A stretch of DNA of 64,000 nt from Microvirga roseola (GTDB lineage: Bacteria; Pseudomonadota; Alphaproteobacteria; Rhizobiales; Beijerinckiaceae). The number at the start of each line of letters is the position of its first letter. The first letter of the stretch is position 1. The stretch spans positions 1 through 64,000 of the forward strand of contig NZ_JAJATX010000005.1 in assembly GCF_020866965.1 (NCBI RefSeq), written 5' to 3'. Positions 18,453 to 29,902 of this stretch are shown here, in pieces. A model generated the notes under the pieces. That model saw only the letters and a program-made list of their open reading frames with translations. It made no database searches and was not told the DNA's origin. The position numbers were made by a program, and so were the translations under genes.

Positions 18453-19304
18453 ATGTATCGCCCTGTTATTCCAGCGTCGCGCCAAAGCCGCCAAGCCATC
18501 TGGCTTGCCCTGATCGCTGCGTCCTTTCTTGTCGCTGGTGATGCCTATGCGCAGACCCAGCCTCAGGCTGTGCGCCTGACGGAGGTCAAGGATCTCGATT
18601 CCCTCGATCCCGACTGGATCATGGGGATCTGCAACCTGCCCGGCCTCACCTGCAATAAGGTGGAGGCGCCCCGCCTCTTCGAGCGCAAGACCGCTCAGGG
18701 ATCCGAGTATTACGCCGTGATGGTGGGAGGGACGCTCGCCCATCTGCGCATGGAGGCTCCGGCGCAATGGGAGCTTCTGAACCGCTGGAGCTTTGCGGAG
18801 CATCCCTTCGTCTCGGGCCAGGAGGATCAGGTCGATGGGCTCAAGATCCACCCCGCCCTCTACCCGGCCGGCCCGAACCTCTGGGCCGTCGCCGTGCTGA
18901 AGGAGGAGACGGAAGGCTATGCAGGCGGCGGCGCGCAGTTCGTGACCGCCGATTTCGTAGCGCTCGACCCGCAGGTGACGGAGATCGGCGACGACCAGGT
19001 TCTGTTCGGGGCGGTGCCCTTCAGCTGCTCCAAAATCGTACGCGCCTGCTTCACGCCGCAGGAGTACAAGACCTCCCCACACTGCCACGCGGAGAACAAG
19101 GGCTTCCTGACGCTGACCTACAAGCCCTCCTCCGGCGCGCGTCTCTATGACTGGACCGCCACTTGGCACCAGGTCTCCTGGCCCGCAGGCGCTCCGAAAA
19201 GCGCACGCACCACGGAGAAGACCGTCGCAGCCCTCAAAGTTGGCAAACCTGCCCTCGCCCCTAAGACCTTCCCCTTCTGCGCCGGCGGCCCGCCCGACCT
19301 CTGA
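18453..19304 (+). CDS. Exported protein of unknown function
   Basis: A 283-residue protein with a clear signal peptide (hydrophobic IWLALIAASFLVAG, cleavage after AYA near residue 34). Mature sequence has eight or so cysteines in pairs (GICNLPGLTCNK, PFSCSKIVRACF, SPHCHAENKG), suggesting disulfides in the periplasm. No enzyme motif is recognised. I chose the ATG at 18453 because the signal peptide begins there; an earlier in-frame start adds 37 residues that do not look like a leader. It is followed by a small gene and a GFA-type gene on the same strand, with 83- and 52-base gaps. Confidence 0.6.
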   Translation: MYRPVIPASRQSRQAIWLALIAASFLVAGDAYAQTQPQAVRLTEVKDLDSLDPDWIMGICNLPGLTCNKVEAPRLFERKTAQGSEYYAVMVGGTLAHLRMEAPAQWELLNRWSFAEHPFVSGQEDQVDGLKIHPALYPAGPNLWAVAVLKEETEGYAGGGAQFVTADFVALDPQVTEIGDDQVLFGAVPFSCSKIVRACFTPQEYKTSPHCHAENKGFLTLTYKPSSGARLYDWTATWHQVSWPAGAPKSARTTEKTVAALKVGKPALAPKTFPFCAGGPPDL

Positions 19305-19387
19305 GGCTCACGTCCAAGGAACATCCTGGTCCCGACGGGGGTTCGTTCCACGAACGGACAAGATTTCCCTGAGGAGGATTTTGGGAC

Positions 19388-19579
19388 ATGAGCGACCAAG
19401 AGCGTTCCGGCGAGGGCCCCCTGGCCTATGCGGTGCGAGAGTATCGGCGTCTCTACGAAGAAGCCCGGGCCGGGCAGCGCCCCTGGGATGAAGACGCCAC
19501 CTTGCGGGCGCTGGCCATGAAGACCCACGTGACGGTCGAGGAACTCCGCGAAGCGGTCAAACCGACTTCCGCACGGTAG
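19388..19579 (+). CDS. Small conserved-looking protein of unknown function
   Basis: A 63-residue acidic helical protein (MSDQERSGEGPLAYAVREY...). The strong ribosome site GAGGAGG sits about eight bases upstream of the ATG and codon use is normal for the region, which is why I accept it. No domain is recognised. It lies between an exported protein and a GFA-type gene, all on the plus strand. Confidence 0.55.
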   Translation: MSDQERSGEGPLAYAVREYRRLYEEARAGQRPWDEDATLRALAMKTHVTVEELREAVKPTSAR

Positions 19580-19631
19580 CCCTTTCAGCCAAGATCGGCC
19601 GACTGACCGACTCCGTCAGGGAGAGCCGCGC

Positions 19632-20099
19632 ATGCCTGCCCCTTCGTCCGAACCTGTCATGACCGGCGGCTGCCAATGCGGCGCGGTGCGCTACGCGCTG
19701 ATGTCGGAACCGACTCATGCCAGCATCTGCCATTGCCGCATGTGCCAGAAGGCCTTCGGCAATTACTTTGCTCCGCTGACCGGCGTGCCGCGGGCGGATC
19801 TCGTCTGGACCAAGGGCGAGCCCGGGATTTTCAGAAGCTCGGAAGCCGCAGAGCGGGGCTTCTGCCGGGATTGCGGCACGCCGCTGACCTATTCCTACCT
19901 GGAGAACGACCGCATCACCGTCTCCATCGGCAGCCTCGACGATCCCGGCCGGGTGACGCCGGAGATCCAGTACGGGGTCGAAAGCAGGCTCCCGGCCTTC
20001 ACGTTGCTGCACACTCTACCGGAGCAGCGGACGGAGGATTACGCGACGCCGGAAGAGCTGGCGAAGATGGCCTCGCGCCAGCACCCCGACCGGGAGTGA
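19632..20099 (+). CDS. GFA/CENP-V zinc-binding family protein
   Basis: A 155-residue protein of the Gfa-like superfamily. Zinc-binding cysteine sets are all present: GGCQCGAVRY, CHCRMCQKAF and GFCRDCGTPLTY. The fold is shared with glutathione-dependent formaldehyde-activating enzyme and CENP-V, but most short bacterial members have no proven reaction, so I do not assign formaldehyde metabolism. A GGGAGAG ribosome site precedes the ATG at 19632. It ends three bases from the stop of the convergent VWA gene, leaving no room for a terminator. Confidence 0.85.
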   Translation: MPAPSSEPVMTGGCQCGAVRYALMSEPTHASICHCRMCQKAFGNYFAPLTGVPRADLVWTKGEPGIFRSSEAAERGFCRDCGTPLTYSYLENDRITVSIGSLDDPGRVTPEIQYGVESRLPAFTLLHTLPEQRTEDYATPEELAKMASRQHPDRE

Positions 20100-20102
20100 G
20101 GC

Positions 20103-22070
20103 TTAGTCGACCCGGATCGGCTGCTTCGCCAGGACCACATGGCCGGCATCGTCGGTCACCATCACGTAGCGCAGCTCGTAATCCCCCGGCTCCTCGGGGG
20201 CCTGAAGCGCCAGCGGCATCTCCTCGGCCTCGGTGTAGCGGAAGGTCTCGTAGGCATCGGGAGCCGACCCGACCGGCACGATGGTGACGTAGTCCGTCGC
20301 GCTGCCGGGACCCGTAAAGGTGACGGGCACGCTGCCGCCGCGTTCCGCCCGGTCCGGGGCGGTGAGAGTCGCGACAGGAGGATCGACAATCAATGGGCTC
20401 GCGGCCAGCACCTTGCTGACCCCATGGGCCTCCAGCACGAAGCGGATCTCGTAGGCGCCCGGCACCCCCGGAAGGCGCAGCTCCGCCTCCTGCGTCTCGT
20501 CGGGCGTGCGCCAGTCCAGGGCATCCGCGGCGGGAGCTCCGCGCTTGGCGATTCCGACGAAGGAATTGCCGCTGCCCTTGCCCGTATAGGCGACCTTGAT
20601 CGGCGAACCCGCCATGCCGCGCTCCGGCGCACGGATTGCAGCGCTCGCCGCGGTCGCCGTGATAGAACGCTTCGCCAGCACGCGGGGATCGAGCCCGGAG
20701 ACATAGCTGATCTCATAGGCGCCCGGTTCCGGCGGAAGGGTGAGGGTCACGGCTTCCTCCCCCTCCACATAGGCGAAGTCGAAGGGCTGCCCCAGCGGAT
20801 CGGCTCCGACCTTGGAGAGCCCCACCCAGTCCTCGCGCGCGCCGGGACCGGCAACTTTCACCGTCACGGCGGAACCGGCGGAGGCCTGGGCCGGTGCGTC
20901 GAGCGTCGCCGCCACCGGCGTTACCGCAATCTTCGCTCTGGCCAGGACCGCGCCCAGTTCCTCGGAGACATAGCGCAGTTCGTACTCGCCCGGCTCGCCC
21001 GGGATGCGAATGCTGAGCGGGTTGCCCTCGCTCGTATAGGTGTACTGCCGGGTTTCGAGCGGATCGCCGCTGGCGCGACCCAGCGCAATGTAGTCGCCCT
21101 TCCCGTCAGGGCCGCTCCATTGCACATCGAGCAGGCCGGTCGCCGGGACGCTTGTCTTCGCCGGCTGAAGGCTCGCCTCGGGAAGTTCACCGGCGAGCGC
21201 GACGACGATCTTCGCAGGCTTGTCCTTCGTAACCTCGACCTCGCTCCGGCCGGTCCTGGATCCCGCCATGGCGGATACCCGGTAGCGCCCCGGCTGCAGG
21301 GTGATCGCGCCGGAGACTTGCTCGGCCACCGCGCCGGTCTCACCGCTGCGGGCGATGGTGAAGAGGGCCTGCGGCACAGGACGTCCTGCCTCCGTTGCTT
21401 CGAGAGCGATGGAACGGGTCCTCACCGCCGGCTTGGGCTTGGCCTTCGTTGTGGCTTTCAGCGCCTCCCCGAGTTCACCCGCATTCGCAGCCGCCAGGAA
21501 GGTGCCGCCGGTGCGCTCCGCAATGCAGGCGAGCTTCGGGCGCTCCACCGCAGAGACATCGAACCCGATCACATGGGCAACGAGGCCTGCATTCTTGCGC
21601 TTCAGCTCCTCGGCGAGAGCGCAGGGATCGCCTTTGCACGTCTCGACTCCGTCGGTGAGAATGATGATGCTGCCGGGCTTTCCGGCCTCGAGCAGGTTTG
21701 CCGCCTCCTTCAGGGAGGCTGTGATCGGCGTCTTGCCGCGCGGGGTCAGGCGACCGGCGACGGCCTGCACCTTGGAGCTGTCGACGGGACCAACGGGCAG
21801 CGCGACCTCGATGTCCTCACAATCGCCCGAGCGGCGGTGGCCATAGGCGACGACGCCGAGCCGCGTGCCCTTGGGGAGCGCCTCGACCAGTGCGGTTACC
21901 GCATCCCGCGCAATCGCCATCTTGGGCTGCCCGTCGATCCTGCCCCACATGCTGTTGGAAGCATCGATTACGAGCACGGTCGGGGCTGAACTGCGTTCCT
22001 GCGCCACTGCTTGCGCCATACCGAAGATGCTGCCGAGGACAAGGATGGAAACGGCGAGAGACGATTTCAT
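20103..22070 (-). CDS. Exported von Willebrand factor A protein with four tandem beta-sandwich repeats
   Basis: A 655-residue protein. The signal peptide ends near AVAQ (residues 1-24). A VWA domain follows, with the metal-site motif VIDASNSMWG and later the acidic ILTDGVETCKGD (about residues 30-210). A linker domain (about 215-295) precedes four tandem repeats of roughly 88 residues. Each has an AP-type start, GPG....DYVxI, a Y-containing strand and a closing PGxYExRYV, ending near the C terminus. The repeats look like extracellular beta-sandwich domains suited to binding. Related VWA proteins occur in other proteobacteria but their role is not established. It converges on the GFA gene. Confidence 0.75.
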   Translation of the reverse strand: MKSSLAVSILVLGSIFGMAQAVAQERSSAPTVLVIDASNSMWGRIDGQPKMAIARDAVTALVEALPKGTRLGVVAYGHRRSGDCEDIEVALPVGPVDSSKVQAVAGRLTPRGKTPITASLKEAANLLEAGKPGSIIILTDGVETCKGDPCALAEELKRKNAGLVAHVIGFDVSAVERPKLACIAERTGGTFLAAANAGELGEALKATTKAKPKPAVRTRSIALEATEAGRPVPQALFTIARSGETGAVAEQVSGAITLQPGRYRVSAMAGSRTGRSEVEVTKDKPAKIVVALAGELPEASLQPAKTSVPATGLLDVQWSGPDGKGDYIALGRASGDPLETRQYTYTSEGNPLSIRIPGEPGEYELRYVSEELGAVLARAKIAVTPVAATLDAPAQASAGSAVTVKVAGPGAREDWVGLSKVGADPLGQPFDFAYVEGEEAVTLTLPPEPGAYEISYVSGLDPRVLAKRSITATAASAAIRAPERGMAGSPIKVAYTGKGSGNSFVGIAKRGAPAADALDWRTPDETQEAELRLPGVPGAYEIRFVLEAHGVSKVLAASPLIVDPPVATLTAPDRAERGGSVPVTFTGPGSATDYVTIVPVGSAPDAYETFRYTEAEEMPLALQAPEEPGDYELRYVMVTDDAGHVVLAKQPIRVD

Positions 22071-22236
22071 GATCTGATGTTCCGAATGCTGTTCGGGGCA
22101 TCGGAAAGATCATGCCTTCCGTCAAGTCAACGACAGTCGAATGCAGGCGCTTTTGCAGGTGAAATCAGGAATGTTCTTTCCGTTTCGTGCGCTGGAGCAC
22201 GCTGTTCGACTCATAGCCGGCCGGGCAGAAAGGAAA

Positions 22237-22268
22237 GCGCCGTGAGCGAAGGGCTTCGCTCACGGCGC
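22237..22268 (-). terminator. Strong Rho-independent terminator of alaS
   Basis: A perfect 15-bp inverted repeat (GCGCCGTGAGCGAAG and its complement) separated by two bases. On the minus strand it is followed by TTTCCTTTC, about 40 bases after the alaS stop codon. Confidence 0.85.
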
Positions 22269-22309
22269 GATTTTCCATTGCGGAGGGCGAGCCCTCCTCG
22301 ACCGATGCC

Positions 22310-24958
<2,649 letters not shown>

Positions 24959-25353
24959 GGGTTCTCAAACTTAAGGTAAGGGGGCTTTTTGAAGCCCGTA
25001 AAGGATTTGCCGGAGGCCGGTTTTAGCCGTCCGCACACGCCCTGTCGAGGCGGCGCATCGTCTATTTGAAACCGGCCGGCTCCCCAATTCCTATCGGGAG
25101 AGACAGGGGTGGAGAATGCGGGTGCGATCTGCCGCAATCCCACTCCGATCCTCGCTCGCGCCGGGTGCGGTGCGAGCGGCTGCCGGCCGGGTCCTGTGCC
25201 GGCCGTGCCTTGGCCCTGCGGGCAGGGAAAGCACAGGCCGCCGCTCATTTCGCGGTCCTCCGCGGCGCGCGAGGCACGCGGCTGGGATATCAAACAGCAG
25301 CGCCTTCGGGCCCGGAGCCGGTTGGCTCCGAGCCTGAAGAGATTCGAGGGGTC

Positions 25354-25426
25354 GCGCGAAGGGCGTTCCGGCTCGAATGGTGTTAGTAATGGAAGAGCCG
25401 GATGGCCCCTCGCGCACGGCTTTTTT
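25354..25426 (+). ncRNA. Candidate structured RNA end or terminator-like hairpin
   Basis: The outer stem GCGCGAAGGGC pairs with GCCCCTCGCGC at 10 of 11 positions, and the inner stem CCGGCTC pairs perfectly with GAGCCGG. A symmetric three-by-three internal loop lies between them. A T6 run follows five bases after the stem on the plus strand. This is what the 3' end of a small plus-strand RNA might look like. No known RNA family was recognised. Confidence 0.3.
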
Positions 25427-25626
25427 AGGCGGTCCATCACCCGTTGCCGGATGCGACTGGCCTCCCGTCGGGACGGCGCGCGTTTCGCCCTCCCGCAGGA
25501 CCGTGTCGGGCTCCACGCTAGCGACGCCTCGCGAGCGCGCCCCTCGGTGAGCCACAACATCTCTTTATAGCCGAGCTTGAGCCTCCTGTCAAGAACAAAG
25601 CAAGAACACTCTCCAGGTGGGAATAG

Positions 25627-25656
25627 AAAAGGCCGCCGCGATCTCTCGCGACGGCC
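25627..25656 (-). terminator. Rho-independent terminator of recA
   Basis: GGCCGCCGCGA pairs with TCGCGACGGCC with one mismatch and a four-base loop. On the minus strand it is followed by TTTTCTATT, about 40 bases past the recA stop. Confidence 0.8.
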
Positions 25657-25697
25657 TCTCGTTTGCCCTTGAAGGAGAGCAAAATCTTCATCATGCC

Positions 25698-26792
25698 TTA
25701 GTCTGCGGAACCCTCGTCCAGATCGTCGGCGGTCGGGGTCGCCTGCTCCAGGATGCGGTCGGCCAGGAGACCGGCGTTCTGGCGGATCTGGGATTCGATC
25801 TTGTTGGCGATCTCCGGGTTGTCGCGCAGGAACTGCTTGGCGTTCTCGCGGCCCTGACCGAGGCGCTGGCTGTCGTAGGAGAACCAGGCGCCGGACTTTT
25901 CCACGATGCTGGCCTTGACGCCGAGATCGACGAGCTCGCCCACCTTCGAGACGCCTTCTCCGAACATGATGTCGAACTCGACCTGCTTGAAGGGCGGAGC
26001 GACCTTGTTCTTGACGACCTTGACGCGGACCGAGTTGCCGATCGGATCGTCGCGATCCTTCAGCGTCGAGACGCGGCGGATGTCGAGGCGGACGGAAGCG
26101 TAGAACTTCAGGGCGTTGCCGCCCGTGGTCGTCTCGGGGCTTCCGTACATGACGCCGATCTTCATGCGGATCTGGTTGATGAAGATCACCATCGTGTTCG
26201 AACGGGAGATCGAACCGGTGAGCTTGCGCAGGGCCTGGCTCATGAGGCGGGCCTGGAGGCCCGGCTGGACCTCGCCCATCTCGCCGTCGAGCTCGGCCTT
26301 GGGGGTGAGCGCCGCCACCGAGTCGATGACCAGCACGTCCACCGCGCCGGAGCGCACGAGGGTGTCGGCGATCTCCAGGGCCTGCTCGCCCGTGTCTGGC
26401 TGGGAGATCAGGAGGTCGTCCAGGTTCACCCCGAGCTTGCGGGCATAGACCGGATCGAGCGCGTGCTCCGCGTCCACGAAGGCGCAGACGCCGCCCTTCT
26501 TCTGGGCTTCGGCGATGGTGTGCAGCGCCAGGGTCGTCTTACCTGAGGATTCCGGCCCGTAGATCTCGATGATGCGCCCGCGCGGCAGACCGCCGACGCC
26601 GAGCGCGATGTCGAGGCCCAGCGACCCCGTGGAGATCGTTTCGATTTCGACCGGCTGCTGCCCCTTGCCGAGCCGCATGATCGAGCCCTTGCCGAAGGCG
26701 CGCTCGATCTGGGAGAGCGCCGCGTCGAGAGCTTTCGATTTATCTTTATCCATTGATGAGCTTTCCACCAGTCTCAGGGAAGACTGCGACAT
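25698..26792 (-). CDS. recA: Recombinase A
   Basis: A 364-residue RecA. Walker A GPESSGKT lies at about residues 79-86, Walker [11 protein letters not shown] follows, and the L2 loop is preceded by [17 protein letters not shown]. The protein forms ATP-dependent filaments on single-stranded DNA for strand exchange and stimulates LexA cleavage. Start [10 protein letters not shown] is the usual one in this order. An exact alphaproteobacterial LexA operator lies about 87 bases upstream, and a terminator follows the gene. The C-terminal acidic tail (DDLDEGSAD) is present. Confidence 0.98.
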   Translation of the reverse strand: MSQSSLRLVESSSMDKDKSKALDAALSQIERAFGKGSIMRLGKGQQPVEIETISTGSLGLDIALGVGGLPRGRIIEIYGPESSGKTTLALHTIAEAQKKGGVCAFVDAEHALDPVYARKLGVNLDDLLISQPDTGEQALEIADTLVRSGAVDVLVIDSVAALTPKAELDGEMGEVQPGLQARLMSQALRKLTGSISRSNTMVIFINQIRMKIGVMYGSPETTTGGNALKFYASVRLDIRRVSTLKDRDDPIGNSVRVKVVKNKVAPPFKQVEFDIMFGEGVSKVGELVDLGVKASIVEKSGAWFSYDSQRLGQGRENAKQFLRDNPEIANKIESQIRQNAGLLADRILEQATPTADDLDEGSAD

Positions 26793-26878
26793 GACCAGAC
26801 ATCCTTATGGCAGGAGGAGGAGGGATTCTCAACGCGGTGTTGAGGCAATATATGTACCCTCTTTGTTCACACGCGCAA

Positions 26879-26893
26879 GTTCTTTTTTTGTTC
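26879..26893 (-). promoter_or_regulatory. LexA (SOS) operator of recA
   Basis: The plus strand reads GTTC, seven T, GTTC; on the recA strand this is GAAC-N7-GAAC. That is exactly the direct-repeat LexA box described for alphaproteobacteria. It lies 87 bases before the recA start codon, where a promoter is expected. Confidence 0.85.
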
Positions 26894-26964
26894 TCGGCAA
26901 TTTATTCACAGGCTCCCCGCCCACGATATTGCCGCGGGGGAAATAGCTGCCTGATTTCAGCGTG

Positions 26965-29502
26965 CTACCGCCCCATCACCTGCTTCACCGTCTCCACCAG
27001 CTGGCGCAGGCTGAAGGGCTTGGGGAGGAAGTTGAACTCCTCTCCTTCGGGCAGGTTCTTTCGGAAGGCGTCCTCGGCGTAGCCGGAGACGAAGATGACC
27101 TTCAGGTCCGGATAGAGCTTGCGCAGCTCGCGCAGCAGCGAGGGGCCGTCCATTTCCGGCATCACCACGTCCGAGACCACGAGGTCGACCGCCGCGCCGC
27201 GCTCGCCGATGACCTGCATGGCCTCGATGCCGGAGGCGGCCTCCAGCACCGTGTAGCCGCGGGCGGACAGCGCCCGCGCGTTCACGGCGCGGACCGGATC
27301 CTCGTCCTCCACCAGCAGGATGGTGCCCTGCCCGGTCATGTCGGCGGCAGGCTTCTTGGGCGCGTCGGCCTTCACCTCCTCCGGCACCTCCTGGACCTCG
27401 GGCACGTGGCGCGGGAGGTAAATGCGGAAGGTGGTGCCCGCCCCGGGCTTCGAGTCCACGTCGATGAAGCCGCCGGATTGCTTGACGATGCCGAAGACCG
27501 TCGACAGGCCGAGCCCCGTGCCCTTGCCGATCTCCTTCGTGGTGAAGAACGGCTCGAAGATCTTTTCCAGCACCTCGGGCGTCATGCCGGTGCCGGTGTC
27601 GGAGACCTCGACCAGCACATAATCGGCGGCGGGTATGCCGCTCACGTTCAGGCGGGCGGCCTCGGCCTGCGAAACATTGGCCGTGCGGATCGCGAGCTTG
27701 CCGCCGCCCGGCATGGCGTCGCGCGCATTGACGGCGAGGTTCACGACCACCTGCTCGAACTGGTTCACGTCGGCCTTCACGAACCACAGGTCGCGCCCGT
27801 GGCTGAGGTCGAGCTCCACGCGCTCGCCGAGAAGGCGCTTCAGGAGCATGGAGAGATCGTAGAGCCGGTCGTTGAGGTTCAGCACCTCCGGCCGCAGGGT
27901 CTGGCGGCGGGAGAAGGCCAGGAGCTGGCGCACCAGGCTCGCGGCCCGGTTGGCGTTCTGCTTGATCTGCATGATGTCCTGGAAGGACGGGTCCGTCGGC
28001 CGGTGGCTGCCCAGCAGCAGATCGCTGTAGCCGATGATGGCCTGGAGCACGTTGTTGAAGTCGTGCGCCACGCCGCCGGCGAGCTGGCCCACCGCGTTCA
28101 TCTTCTGCGACTGGGCGAGCTGCTCCTCCACTTTCCGGAAATCCGTGGTGTCGAGGGCGTAGAGGATTGCCGTCTCGTCGTCCGTGCCGGTATCGCCCAC
28201 GGGCGTCACCCAGACCCGGACGGAGCCCGCATTCTCACCCGCCAGCTGCAGTTCGAGGGGCTGGATGTCGCCCCGGTTCTCCGCGGCCGCCCTGAGGGCC
28301 GCCTCGATGGGCGCGCCGTCGCGAAAGGCGTCGAGGATGGCAGGCCTCTCCCCTCCGGCATCGCCCGTGCGCGGCAGGGCCCCGAAAAGCTTGGTGAAGG
28401 GCGCGTTCGCATGGACGATCCGGCCGGTCCGGTTGACGGTCGCAATGGCAATCGGCGTGTTGTTGAAGAAGCGGGCGAAGCGCACCTCCGCCGCCCGCTG
28501 CCCCTCGTCCACCTCGACGCCGGGGGAGCGGTTGAGGACGAGGGTGCGGGACGCGCCCATCTGGCCGTCCTGTCCGAAGGCGATGCGGTGATAGAGGCGC
28601 ACCGGCAGGAACTGGCCGTTGCGGCGGCGAAGATCCAGGTCGAAGGTCTCGGTGCGCACGCTGCCCGGCTCGCCGGAGAAGGAGGCCATCATCGCCACCA
28701 CGTTGCGCGGCACGATATCCGACAGGCTCAAGCCCCCGGACCCTACCTGGGCGAGGTCGTAGTCGAGCCATGAGGCCAGGGTCGCATTGAGGTAGACGAT
28801 GGAGCCGTCCGGCCCGATGGAGAGGAAGCCCGCAGGCGCATGATCGAGGTAATCGATGGCGTGCTGGAGCTCCTGGAAGACGTTCTCCTGCCGCTCGCGC
28901 TCATGGGTCACGTCGGCGATCGTCCACAGGGCCGCCTGCCGTCCGCCGGGACGCGGCACGGGACGCACGCGCACGCGGTACCAGCCGAATTCCTGCGCCC
29001 CGTCGAGGGAGGGAGACAGGCGGATCTCCTCCGCTCCGTTGCGCTGCTCGCGCGCCGCCTGGGAGAGCCGGTAGATGGCCTCGGAGACTTCCGGCGCCCC
29101 CATGAAGAGGCGCTCGACGGCCCGGACGTCTCCGTCGCCCCCATTGGCCCCGGCAATCGCGAGATAGGTCTCATTGGCGTAGATGACGCGCCCGTCGTCC
29201 TCGATCACCACGAGGCCTTCGCTCGAGGTGTCGGCCATGAGCTTGGTGATGTCGTTGCGGACCGTCTGGCCGGAGAACTGGATGACGCCGATGGCCATGG
29301 CGAAGAGAAAGAAGACGCCCGCCATGGCGAGAAAGGCCAGGAGCCCGAGGATCAGCGGCTGAGCCTGCTCGACGCCGAGGAAGCGCAGACTTAGCACCGC
29401 ACCCACCAGCAGGGTCGCCAGCAGCAGGACAAACCCGATATGGCCGGGACGGTCTGAACGATCGATCGTCGCGCCCTTTGGCGTATCGCCCACATGAGCC
29501 AT
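26965..29502 (-). CDS. cckA: Cell-cycle hybrid histidine kinase CckA
   Basis: An 845-residue membrane hybrid kinase. Two N-terminal membrane helices (about residues 22-75) are followed by PAS-type sensor regions (about 90-460). The HisKA domain contains [18 protein letters not shown] with the phospho-His near 479, the HATPase domain contains DTGTGM and the G2 box [15 protein letters not shown], and the C-terminal receiver has its phospho-acceptor Asp near 778 ([12 protein letters not shown]) and the lysine in FLPKPF. In Caulobacter and relatives CckA sends phosphate through ChpT to CtrA and CpdR to time the cell cycle. A 400-base divergent region with a perfect CtrA box lies upstream. Confidence 0.92.
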   Translation of the reverse strand: MAHVGDTPKGATIDRSDRPGHIGFVLLLATLLVGAVLSLRFLGVEQAQPLILGLLAFLAMAGVFFLFAMAIGVIQFSGQTVRNDITKLMADTSSEGLVVIEDDGRVIYANETYLAIAGANGGDGDVRAVERLFMGAPEVSEAIYRLSQAAREQRNGAEEIRLSPSLDGAQEFGWYRVRVRPVPRPGGRQAALWTIADVTHERERQENVFQELQHAIDYLDHAPAGFLSIGPDGSIVYLNATLASWLDYDLAQVGSGGLSLSDIVPRNVVAMMASFSGEPGSVRTETFDLDLRRRNGQFLPVRLYHRIAFGQDGQMGASRTLVLNRSPGVEVDEGQRAAEVRFARFFNNTPIAIATVNRTGRIVHANAPFTKLFGALPRTGDAGGERPAILDAFRDGAPIEAALRAAAENRGDIQPLELQLAGENAGSVRVWVTPVGDTGTDDETAILYALDTTDFRKVEEQLAQSQKMNAVGQLAGGVAHDFNNVLQAIIGYSDLLLGSHRPTDPSFQDIMQIKQNANRAASLVRQLLAFSRRQTLRPEVLNLNDRLYDLSMLLKRLLGERVELDLSHGRDLWFVKADVNQFEQVVVNLAVNARDAMPGGGKLAIRTANVSQAEAARLNVSGIPAADYVLVEVSDTGTGMTPEVLEKIFEPFFTTKEIGKGTGLGLSTVFGIVKQSGGFIDVDSKPGAGTTFRIYLPRHVPEVQEVPEEVKADAPKKPAADMTGQGTILLVEDEDPVRAVNARALSARGYTVLEAASGIEAMQVIGERGAAVDLVVSDVVMPEMDGPSLLRELRKLYPDLKVIFVSGYAEDAFRKNLPEGEEFNFLPKPFSLRQLVETVKQVMGR

Positions 29503-29902
29503 GAAACGTCACAATCCCCAAGGAAACGGCCAGCGCCCTGCGACTCCGGCTTCAGAGACGCGGCCGGGCGCTCGACCCGTCCGGCCAGCATAGATGAAAT
29601 TTATTGATTGACCTCTAAGGCGGCATCAAGAGAAAGCGCAAGAGCCCCGCAATCCAGGCTTTGCATGGGATAAGAGCCTCAAACCCTTGAGCTTTGCCCG
29701 CTCCCGGCCACATTTGCTTCTATAGAAGGGGATGAAGGTCTTTTCCGGCCGGACGCCGGGGGCCGCTCCCTTCCTCCTTTGCCACATGCGAGGGCGTCGC
29801 CGTTAACCATCTGTTAACCTTGCCGCTCGCTTTGGCAGCCAATGTGGTACAACCACCACAGAACTGGCCTGCAAAGGCCCCCACAAGGCTTGAGAGTTCA
29901 TC
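29503..29902. other. Divergent promoter region between cckA and the FliO-like gene
   Basis: About 400 bases with no gene. The right part holds a perfect CtrA box (annotated separately) about 85 bases before the FliO-like start. The left part should contain the cckA promoter, but no consensus element could be assigned with confidence. Confidence 0.6.
29803..29818 (+). promoter_or_regulatory. CtrA binding box
   Basis: TTAA, seven bases (CCATCTG), TTAAC: a full match to the CtrA consensus TTAA-N7-TTAAC. It sits 85 bases before the FliO-like gene and about 300 bases upstream of cckA, the kinase that controls CtrA. Confidence 0.7.

Larger units (their letters stand above)
24959..25697. other. Long gap between recA and alaS with strong secondary structure
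   Basis: About 740 bases. It holds the recA terminator at its right end, the alaS leader at its left end (including a small GGGCTT/AAGCCC hairpin just before the alaS start) and a 62-base two-stem hairpin near 25354-25415. Several open frames of 70-200 codons cross it but they overlap one another on both strands, lack ribosome sites and show no known domain. I do not annotate a protein here. Confidence 0.5.

Noticed and set aside
26962-28773. A 603-codon open frame on the plus strand
   Set aside because: It is antisense to cckA and has no recognisable domain; the kinase motifs on the other strand are complete.
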